DNA of 64,000 bases from WHSW01 sp035296705. GTDB taxonomy: Bacteria; Actinomycetota; Thermoleophilia; Solirubrobacterales; 70-9. The stretch is from assembly GCA_035296705.1 (NCBI GenBank), contig DATHAL010000041.1, positions 1-64,000 of the forward strand. Direction: 5' to 3'. The notes beneath the pieces are model-generated. The model ran no database searches, was not told where the DNA came from, and saw only the letters and a list, made by a program, of their open reading frames with translations. Below, piece by piece: positions 58,074 to 64,000 of the stretch (its first letter is position 1; every line of letters begins with the position of its first letter). A program made the translations under genes and the position numbers.

Positions 58074-59128
58074 CCCTGCGCGAAGCCGAGCAGCCCGCCG
58101 GCTCGCCGTGGCAGCGGCCGCTCGCCGGCACGCTCGACACGCTCGTGGTCGAGTCGGAGCTCCTTGCCGACAACCCGCTCGGCGACCCCGCGACGCGGCC
58201 GCTCTACGTGTATCGCTCGCCGGGCGTCGAGCTCGATCACCCGAAGCCGCTGCCGAGCATCTACTTCATCCAGGGCTACACGGGCCAGATCGACATGGTC
58301 TCCAACCGCGACGCCTTCGAGCCGACGATCATCGAGCGGATCGATGCGATGTTCCACGGGACGGAGACCCCCGCGGCGATCGTCGCTTTCGTCGACTGCT
58401 GGACGACGTACGGCGGCTCGCAATTCCTCAACTCGACCGGCACCGGGCGCTACCAGGACTACCTCTGCGACGAGGTCGTCGCGTTCATCGATGAGCGCTA
58501 CCCGACAGCCGCCGACCGCGACCACCGGGGCCTGACGGGGAAGTCGTCCGGCGGCTACGGCGCGATGGTCGTGCCGATGATGCGCCCGGACGTCTTCGGC
58601 GCGCTCGGCTCGCACGCTGGCGATGCACTGTTCGAGGTCTGCTACCTGCCGGAATTCCGCGAGGCCGCGCGCGTGCTCCGCGACGAGTTCGACGGCTCGC
58701 TGGACGTGTTCTTCGATCGGCTCGCCGAGGCCGACCACTTCGACTTCGACAGGTTCGCGGCCCCGATCGCGGACTACGGGATGGCCGCCGCGTACTCGCC
58801 GGATCCGGAGCGGCCCGGGAAGGGCCTGCTCCCGTACGAGATCGAGACCGGCCGGCTGATCGACGACATCTGGGAGCGTTGGCTCGAGCTCGACCCGGTG
58901 CGGATGGCGCCCCGGCACGCGGAGGCGCTCCGCTCGATGCGCCGCATCTACCTCGACGCAGGTAAGTCCGACGAGTACTACCTCGACCTGGGCGCGCAGG
59001 CGTTCGGGCACGAGCTCGAAAAGCTCGGCGTCCAGCACAGCCTCGAGCTCTTCGACGGAAAGCACGGCGGGATCTCCTGGCGCTACCCGCGCGCGGTCCG
59101 CGAGCTCGTCCTCGCGCTCTCGGACTGA
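58070..59128 (+). CDS. Putative esterase (esterase D-like alpha/beta hydrolase)
   Basis: 352 residues from GTG 58070. IYFIQGYTGQIDMVSNRDAF gives the oxyanion region and GKSSGGYGAM the nucleophile serine; the acid and base lie further on, with SLELFDGKHGGISWRYP holding the histidine. This matches PF00756-type esterases. No signal peptide, so it acts in the cytosol. Coupled to the aldehyde dehydrogenase gene, but the substrate is unknown. Confidence 0.85.
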   Translation: MTLREAEQPAGSPWQRPLAGTLDTLVVESELLADNPLGDPATRPLYVYRSPGVELDHPKPLPSIYFIQGYTGQIDMVSNRDAFEPTIIERIDAMFHGTETPAAIVAFVDCWTTYGGSQFLNSTGTGRYQDYLCDEVVAFIDERYPTAADRDHRGLTGKSSGGYGAMVVPMMRPDVFGALGSHAGDALFEVCYLPEFREAARVLRDEFDGSLDVFFDRLAEADHFDFDRFAAPIADYGMAAAYSPDPERPGKGLLPYEIETGRLIDDIWERWLELDPVRMAPRHAEALRSMRRIYLDAGKSDEYYLDLGAQAFGHELEKLGVQHSLELFDGKHGGISWRYPRAVRELVLALSD

Positions 59129-59135
59129 GGCGCGG

Positions 59136-59327
59136 ATGACCGACGACCTGCGAAAGCGCCGCAACACGATCATCGCCGCCTCGGTCGGCGCATTCCTGCT
59201 CCCGCTCGCCGGACTCGTGGGCGCGATGCTCTTTTACTCGAGCGAGGACCGCGACGCAGCGAACACCGTGTTCGGTGCCGCCGCCGCGGGCATCGTCTTC
59301 TACGCCCTTGTCCTGGTGATGCTCTGA
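59136..59327 (+). CDS. Small membrane protein with two hydrophobic helices
   Basis: 63 residues from ATG 59136. Basic start (MTDDLRKRRN), then two membrane helices (IIAASVGAFLLPLAGLVGAM and AAAAGIVFYALVLVML). No family recognised. Seven bases after the esterase gene and two bases before the next small gene, so probably in one transcript. Confidence 0.7.
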   Translation: MTDDLRKRRNTIIAASVGAFLLPLAGLVGAMLFYSSEDRDAANTVFGAAAAGIVFYALVLVML

Positions 59328-59329
59328 GC

Positions 59330-59509
59330 ATGGACGAGGAGCGGATCCCGGCCGCCAACGCGCTTCAGGCCTGCCGGCGCAAGCGGCGCTTCGAGACCGA
59401 GCGCGAGGCCGACGACGCGGCGTACAGGGCGCGGATGGAGGGTCGGCGCCTGGCGGTCTACCAGTGCGAGCTCTGCGCCGGCTGGCACCTCACCAGCCGC
59501 CGTAGCTAG
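59330..59509 (+). CDS. Small CxxC protein
   Basis: 59 residues from ATG 59330 to TAG 59507-59509. The chain is basic (QACRRKRRFETEREADDAAY) and ends in VYQCELCAGWHLTSRR. The C-E-L-C knuckle with W-H-L-T is a recurring ending of short actinobacterial zinc-binding proteins of unknown role. It starts two bases after the previous stop and overlaps the convergent dinB stop by four bases. Confidence 0.7.
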   Translation: MDEERIPAANALQACRRKRRFETEREADDAAYRARMEGRRLAVYQCELCAGWHLTSRRS

Positions 59510-60588
59510 GCCCCGGGCAGGAGCCTCAGCGGCTCGGGCCCGGCGGCCTCCGCCGGCGCCGGCTCGGCGAAAGAGGCGACCCGGACGCCGAGCAGGCGGA
59601 CCGGCCGCGGCGGATCGTAGGCGCGCAGGAGCTCGCGGGCCGTAGTCGAGATCAGCGCCGCGGCGTTGGTGGGCCCGGCGACCGTGTGGGCGCGGGTCAC
59701 CGTGGTCCAGTCGTCGAGGCGGACCTTGATCGCGATCGTTCGCCCGGCAAGCCCGCGCTGCCGCAGCCCCGCGGCGAGCCGCTCCGACTGCTCCGCGAGG
59801 ATCGTCTCGAGCCGCGCGCGGTCGGAGATGTCGTAGTCGAATGTCGTCTCCACCGACTGCGACTTGACCTCGCCGTCGGCGACCGGCGAGTCGTCGCGGA
59901 AGTGGGAGCGATCGTGAAGCGCCTGGCCGTGGCTTGGCCCGAAGCGGCGGACGAGGTCGTCGACCGGATGGCGCTGCAGCGTCCCTAGTGTCTCGATCCC
60001 CATCGTGGCGAGGCGCTGGGCGGTCTTCGGCCCGACGCCGGGGATGAGGCGCGGCGCCTCGTCGGCGAACCGCAGCGCCGCGCGCTCGCGCGTCAGGACG
60101 ACGAACCCGCGCGGCTTCTCGGCGTCGGAGGCGACCTTGGCGACGAGCTTGTTCGGGCCGATCCCGACTGAGGCGTCGAGGCTGAGCCGCTCGCGGATGG
60201 CGCGCACGAGCTCGCTCATCCGCGCCACCGGGTCGGCGAGCGCGGAGAGGTCGAGATAGACCTCGTCGAGCGAGACTCGCTGCGTCGGCACGCCGAGCGC
60301 CGCGACGAGTTCCATCACCTCGCCCGAGCGCTCGCGATAGTGCGTCATGTCGACCGGCAGGTGGACGAGGTCCGGGCAGCGGCGCCTCGCGTGCGCGACT
60401 GGAATCGCCGAGCCCACCCCGAACGGACGCGCCTCATACGACGCGGTGGTCACCACCGCCCGCGGCCCGGTGCCGGCGACGATCACCGGCTTGCCGCGCA
60501 GCTCCGGTCGCCGCAGGAGCTCCACTGCGACGTAGAACGCGTCCATGTCGAGGTGGGCGATCGAGCGACGCTCGGCCATCGAGAGCAT
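59506..60588 (-). CDS. dinB: DNA polymerase IV (Y-family)
   Basis: 360 residues. Marks are IAHLDMDAFYVAVE (first metal aspartate), PARPFGVGSAIPVAHARRRCP-type finger region, SLDEVYLDLS (catalytic Asp-Glu), and the helix-hairpin-helix LIPGVGPKTAQRLATMGI, followed by the little-finger domain. It copies damaged DNA with low fidelity. ATG 60588 and ATG 60579 are both possible starts. No LexA box is visible upstream. Confidence 0.94.
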   Translation of the reverse strand: MLSMAERRSIAHLDMDAFYVAVELLRRPELRGKPVIVAGTGPRAVVTTASYEARPFGVGSAIPVAHARRRCPDLVHLPVDMTHYRERSGEVMELVAALGVPTQRVSLDEVYLDLSALADPVARMSELVRAIRERLSLDASVGIGPNKLVAKVASDAEKPRGFVVLTRERAALRFADEAPRLIPGVGPKTAQRLATMGIETLGTLQRHPVDDLVRRFGPSHGQALHDRSHFRDDSPVADGEVKSQSVETTFDYDISDRARLETILAEQSERLAAGLRQRGLAGRTIAIKVRLDDWTTVTRAHTVAGPTNAAALISTTARELLRAYDPPRPVRLLGVRVASFAEPAPAEAAGPEPLRLLPGA

Positions 60589-60653
60589 CGTAGGTCGCCA
60601 CCCGGCGGCGCCCTGGCAGCCGAGTGACGAGTCGCAGGCGTGGCCTCGGGTTC

Positions 60654-62051
60654 TCAGCGGCTCACGTGAATCCCGATCCGCTCCGGGATCGCGGCGATGG
60701 CGCGGATCAGCGCGCCGGGGCGCTCGTCGCGCTCCAGAGCCTCCTCCTTGCGCATGATCGCGCGGCGGATGATCGAGCCGCCGACGTAGCGAAACGGCTC
60801 CGGCGGGACGCGGAGCGGCGGCGGGTCGATGAGCGCAAGGCGAGTGGGCTCGTCGCGGCGGTCGAGGGCGAGCGAGGCGAGCGAGCGCCCGAGCATCTGC
60901 GAGGGGCCGACGCCGTGGCCGGTGTACCCGAAGGCGCAGTGCACCCCCGGCTCGCGCTCGAGGACGATCGGCAGGTGGCTCGGCGAGACGTCGATCGGGC
61001 CGCCCCAGGCGTGCTCGATCCGGCGCCCGGCGAGGTTCGGGAAGAAGCGCAGGAGGTGGCGCTCCACGGTGGCGATCACGCTCGGGTCAATCTCGGCGCG
61101 GCCGTTGGCGCGGGCGCCGAACCCGACCCTGCCCCCGCCCCAGCCGAAGGCGATGCGCCCGTCGGGGGTGGTGCGGAAGTAGTGGATCATCGCCCGGGAG
61201 TCGGTGACGCACTCGCCGCCGGTCCAGCCGATCCCCTCGAGCACGTCGGGCACCGGCTCGGTGATCACGATGTGGCTGGAGGTCAGCGTGAGCCGCAGGC
61301 GCATCCCGCGCATCCGCGCCAGCGCGCCGCCGGTCGCGACGACCGCCGCCCGCGCCCGCACCAAGCCGTGCTCTGCCTCGGCGACCACGTCCCCGCCGCG
61401 GCGCTCGACCCGCCGGATCGGCGTTCCCTCGAACACCTCGACACCGCGCTCGCGTGCGCGCAGCGCGAGGCCGCGCGCGAGGCGCGCTGGCTGCACCGTC
61501 GCCGCGCCCGGGTAAAAGACGCCGCCGCGGAAGATCGGTGAGGAGCAGCGGGCCGCGACGTCGGCCGGGTCGAGCTCGAGACACGCATCGGGCTCGCCGA
61601 GCTCGGCGCACGCCCGCGCAGCGCCCTGCCAGGCGCCGTCGTACGGTCGCGCGGTCGAAACCTGCATGTAGCCGGCGGGGGTGAACCAGGCTTCGATGGA
61701 CTCGTCGCGACAGAACGCGCCGATCTCCGCCACCGAGCGCTGCGCCGCCCGGGCCACGGCGATCGCCTGGGTGTCGCCGAACCGCTCGCGTAGTTTCGGC
61801 AGGCTGAACCAGAGGCCGTTCACGAAGCCGCCGTTGCGCCCGCTGGGCCCGTCGCCGCAGCGCCCGGCTTCGCAGACGACCACCCGCGCCTCGGGCTCGA
61901 GGCGCTTCGCATGCCAGGCGGCCCACAGGCCGGTGTAGCCGCCGCCGACGACGACGACGTCGGCTCGCAGCTCGTCCTCCAGCGGCGGCGCCGGGGTAAT
62001 CGGCGGCGCCTCCGTGAGCCAGTAGCCGCGGGCGGTGTGGCGCTCCGCCAT
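60654..62051 (-). CDS. FAD-dependent amine/amino-acid oxidase (PuuB/DAO-like)
   Basis: 465 residues from ATG 62051. The N-terminal VVVGGGYTGLWAAWHAKRLEP binds FAD. CEAGRCGDGPSGRNGGFVNG, with the GPSGRNGG loop, is typical of gamma-glutamylputrescine oxidase and related DAO-family enzymes. The C-terminal GGPIDVSPSHLPIV...FGYTGHGVGPSQ is the second FAD contact. It fits the amine-catabolism theme of the region, but no gamma-glutamylputrescine synthetase is in the window, so the substrate is open. Confidence 0.88.
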   Translation of the reverse strand: MAERHTARGYWLTEAPPITPAPPLEDELRADVVVVGGGYTGLWAAWHAKRLEPEARVVVCEAGRCGDGPSGRNGGFVNGLWFSLPKLRERFGDTQAIAVARAAQRSVAEIGAFCRDESIEAWFTPAGYMQVSTARPYDGAWQGAARACAELGEPDACLELDPADVAARCSSPIFRGGVFYPGAATVQPARLARGLALRARERGVEVFEGTPIRRVERRGGDVVAEAEHGLVRARAAVVATGGALARMRGMRLRLTLTSSHIVITEPVPDVLEGIGWTGGECVTDSRAMIHYFRTTPDGRIAFGWGGGRVGFGARANGRAEIDPSVIATVERHLLRFFPNLAGRRIEHAWGGPIDVSPSHLPIVLEREPGVHCAFGYTGHGVGPSQMLGRSLASLALDRRDEPTRLALIDPPPLRVPPEPFRYVGGSIIRRAIMRKEEALERDERPGALIRAIAAIPERIGIHVSR

Positions 62052-62065
62052 CGAACTCGTGGTCG

Positions 62066-64000
62066 CTAGACGAGCGGCTTTTCGACCGCGGCGCCGGAGG
62101 CCGCGCGCTCGACGTGGCGCTCGATCAGCTCCCGCTGGACGTTGCGCGGCTCGCCGTCCGGACGCCGGCGGGTCCACTCGCCGTCGGAGCCGAGATCCCA
62201 GGCGTTCGTGTTGTCGGCGAGGGAGCGGTCGAGGACGTCCACGAGATCGGCGCGAACCTTCGGGTCGGAGATCGGCGTCACCAGCTCGACACGGTTGTAG
62301 AGGTTGCGGGGCATGAGGTCGGCGGAGCCGATGTAGACGCTCTCGGGCTCGCCGTGGCGCTCGAACGAGTAGATCCGCGAGTGCTCGAGGAAACGGCCGA
62401 CGATCGAGACGACCCGGATATTCTCCGAGACCCCCGGCACGCCGGGCCGCAGCGCGCAGATCCCGCGCACGTTGATCTCGATCTTGACGCCGGCCTGCGA
62501 GGCGCGGTAAAGGGCCCGGATCGACGGCGCGTCGAGCAGCGAGTTCATCTTCACGCGGATCCTGCCGGGCGTCTCCGCGGAGTGCGACGCGATCGTGCGG
62601 TCGATCTCCTCGAGGATCCCCTTCTGGAGGTTGAACGGCGCGACCAGCACCTTGCGGTAGCTCCGCGGCCGCGCGTAGCCGGTCAGCGAGTTGAACATCT
62701 CTGCGATGTCGGCGCCGATCTCCTGATCGCAGGTGAAGAGCCCGAGGTCGGTGTAGATGCGGGCCGTCTTCGGGTTGTAGTTGCCGGTGCCGACGTGGAC
62801 GTAGTGGCGGACGCCGCCGCCCTCCCGCCGGACGACGAGGACGCACTTCACGTGCGTCTTCAGCGCCGGGATGCCATACACGACGTGGACGCCGGCCTCC
62901 TCGAGCTTCTTCGCCCAATGGATGTTGGCGCGCTCGTCGAACCTCGCCTTGAGCTCAACGAGGCACACCGCCTGCTTGCCCCGCTCGGCGGCCTCGATCA
63001 GGCCCGGGACGAGCGGCGAATCGGCGCTCGTCCGGTACACGGTCTGCTTGATCGCCAGCACGTCCGGATCGACGACCGCCTGCTTCACGAACCGCTCGAC
63101 CGAGTTCGTGAACGAGTCGTACGGGTGGTGGAGGAGGAGGTCGGCCTCGCGGATGACGCCGAACACATTGCCCTCCTTGCCGTCCTCGCCGAAGATCAGG
63201 CGCGGTGGGGTGACCGGCGTGAAGGCCGGGTCGCGGAGCTCCTCGTGGCCGGCCAGCCCGGCGACGTCCCAGAGGTCTCCGAGGTCCAGCACGCCCTCGA
63301 CGTCGTAGACCTCGTCGCCGGAGACGCCGAGCGCGGTGACGAGCTGGTCCCGAAGCCGCGGGCTCATGGTCGAATCGACCTCGAGCCGCACGAGCTCGCC
63401 GAAGCGACGCCGCCGCAGCTCCTCCTCGACCGCCCGCAGGACGTCGTCGGCCTCGTCGGAGACGTCGTAGTCCGTGTCGCGGGTGACGCGGAAGAACGAG
63501 TGCTCGACCACGTCCATGCCGGGAAACAGCGAGCCGAGGTGGGAGGCGATCAGCGCGTCGAGCGAGACCAGCGTCGTCCCGCTCTCCTCTCCGACGTCGA
63601 GGAAGCGCCCGAGGAGCTCCTTCGGGACCTTGACCCGCGCGAGGATCTCGTTCTCCTTCTCCGGGTCGTAGAGGACGACGGCGAGCGACAGCGACAGGTT
63701 CGAGATGTAGGGGAACGGCCGGCCCCGGCCGATCACGAGCGGCGTCAGCACCGGGAACACCTGGCGCTCGAAGAGCTGGTCGAGCTCCGCGCGCTCCTCG
63801 GCGGACGCCTGCTCGACGGAGATCAGGCGGATCCCGTGCTCGGCGAGCGTCGGGCGCAGCTCGTGCTCGAAGCATCGCGCCGCGCGGTCGCGCTGCCCGA
63901 CCACCACCTCGCGGATCGCCCTGAGTTGCTCGGTCGGAGTCATCCCGTCGGCGCCACGGGCGGGGGTCCCCGCCTCGACCTGGTCCTGGAGGTTGGCGAC
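62066..64000 (-). CDS. ppk1: Polyphosphate kinase 1, N-terminus beyond the window
   Basis: 645 residues are visible; the frame continues past the right edge (VANLQDQVEAGTPARG leads into MTPTEQL), so the start and the N-terminal domain are missing. Visible marks are FPYISNLSLSLAVVL, HPYDSFTNSVERFV, the catalytic-histidine region ALKTHVKCVLVVR and YVHVGTGNYNPKTARIYTDLG, and RNLYNRVELV near the end. It makes inorganic polyphosphate from ATP at the membrane. It lies 14 bases upstream of the FAD oxidase gene on the same strand. Confidence 0.95.
   Translation of the reverse strand, partial: VANLQDQVEAGTPARGADGMTPTEQLRAIREVVVGQRDRAARCFEHELRPTLAEHGIRLISVEQASAEERAELDQLFERQVFPVLTPLVIGRGRPFPYISNLSLSLAVVLYDPEKENEILARVKVPKELLGRFLDVGEESGTTLVSLDALIASHLGSLFPGMDVVEHSFFRVTRDTDYDVSDEADDVLRAVEEELRRRRFGELVRLEVDSTMSPRLRDQLVTALGVSGDEVYDVEGVLDLGDLWDVAGLAGHEELRDPAFTPVTPPRLIFGEDGKEGNVFGVIREADLLLHHPYDSFTNSVERFVKQAVVDPDVLAIKQTVYRTSADSPLVPGLIEAAERGKQAVCLVELKARFDERANIHWAKKLEEAGVHVVYGIPALKTHVKCVLVVRREGGGVRHYVHVGTGNYNPKTARIYTDLGLFTCDQEIGADIAEMFNSLTGYARPRSYRKVLVAPFNLQKGILEEIDRTIASHSAETPGRIRVKMNSLLDAPSIRALYRASQAGVKIEINVRGICALRPGVPGVSENIRVVSIVGRFLEHSRIYSFERHGEPESVYIGSADLMPRNLYNRVELVTPISDPKVRADLVDVLDRSLADNTNAWDLGSDGEWTRRRPDGEPRNVQRELIERHVERAASGAAVEKPLV

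Noticed and set aside
60589..60653. Possible LexA box before dinB
   Set aside because: No CGAAC-N4-GTTCG or similar palindrome is present in the gap.
1..64000. tRNA, rRNA, CRISPR arrays, insertion sequences, phage genes
   Set aside because: No cloverleaf with TTCGA arm, no spaced direct repeats, no transposase or integrase motif, and no terminal inverted repeats were seen.

Overview
The window is a gene-dense, high-GC chromosomal segment of a Gram-positive actinobacterium. My best guess, by inference from protein style, is the class Thermoleophilia (Solirubrobacterales-like). Supporting signs are a mycobacterial-type fused 2-oxoglutarate dehydrogenase (here longer than the mycobacterial form), a decaprenyl-phosphate phosphoribosyltransferase-like UbiA protein, many GTG/TTG starts, many 1-8 bp gene overlaps (ATGA/GTGA) and a c-di-AMP riboswitch in front of a secreted cell-wall hydrolase. 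I see no phage, insertion sequence, CRISPR array, rRNA or tRNA.

Bases 1-16.8 kb are mostly housekeeping and lipid metabolism: a flippase-like membrane protein (cut by the window edge), a DEAD-box helicase, a quinone-oxidoreductase-like enzyme, a PfkB kinase, citrate synthase, two small unknown genes, a tandem pair of acyl-CoA dehydrogenases, a UbiA prenyltransferase, two thioredoxin-fold proteins, a two-domain fatty-acyl reductase coupled to an alkyl-DHAP-synthase-like enzyme (a candidate ether-lipid module), and an operon of a lipoprotein, a divergent NRAMP transporter and two PRC-barrel proteins. Bases 16.9-27.9 kb hold a single-chain E2-E1 2-oxoglutarate dehydrogenase with two lipoyl domains, a split DUF559-type gene, a structured intergenic region with a candidate small RNA, aconitase, an SCP2-like/alpha-beta-hydrolase fusion and an SDR. 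Citrate synthase, aconitase and 2-oxoglutarate dehydrogenase make this a TCA-rich stretch. Bases 28.2-30.1 kb carry a CRP-like site, a promoter, a c-di-AMP riboswitch, a P60-like hydrolase and azlCD.

Bases 30-62 kb look like an island for uptake and breakdown of polyamines or related amines. It has two complete spermidine/putrescine-type ABC operons, a third orphan binding protein next to a carbon-nitrogen hydrolase, a class III aminotransferase, alanine dehydrogenase, an aminobutyraldehyde-dehydrogenase-like enzyme, a second aldehyde dehydrogenase, a PucR regulator and a PuuB-like FAD oxidase. A coherent reading is amine + pyruvate -> aldehyde + alanine, aldehyde -> acid, and alanine dehydrogenase regenerating pyruvate with release of ammonia. 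Embedded in it (37-45.6 kb) is a less familiar catabolic cluster: TetR, two PYROXD2-like FAD oxidoreductases, a Rieske oxygenase, an acyl-CoA dehydrogenase and a fused NDP-forming acyl-CoA synthetase. An identical 19-base operator stands before two of its transcription units. A second motif, CCGTACAAC, recurs at both polyamine ABC operons. The window ends with DNA polymerase IV, the FAD oxidase and a polyphosphate kinase running off the right edge.

Several well-supported reading frames lack any usable ATG/GTG/TTG start and seem to begin at CTG (5695, 12027, 34993, 43921). These may be real non-canonical starts or sequence errors.
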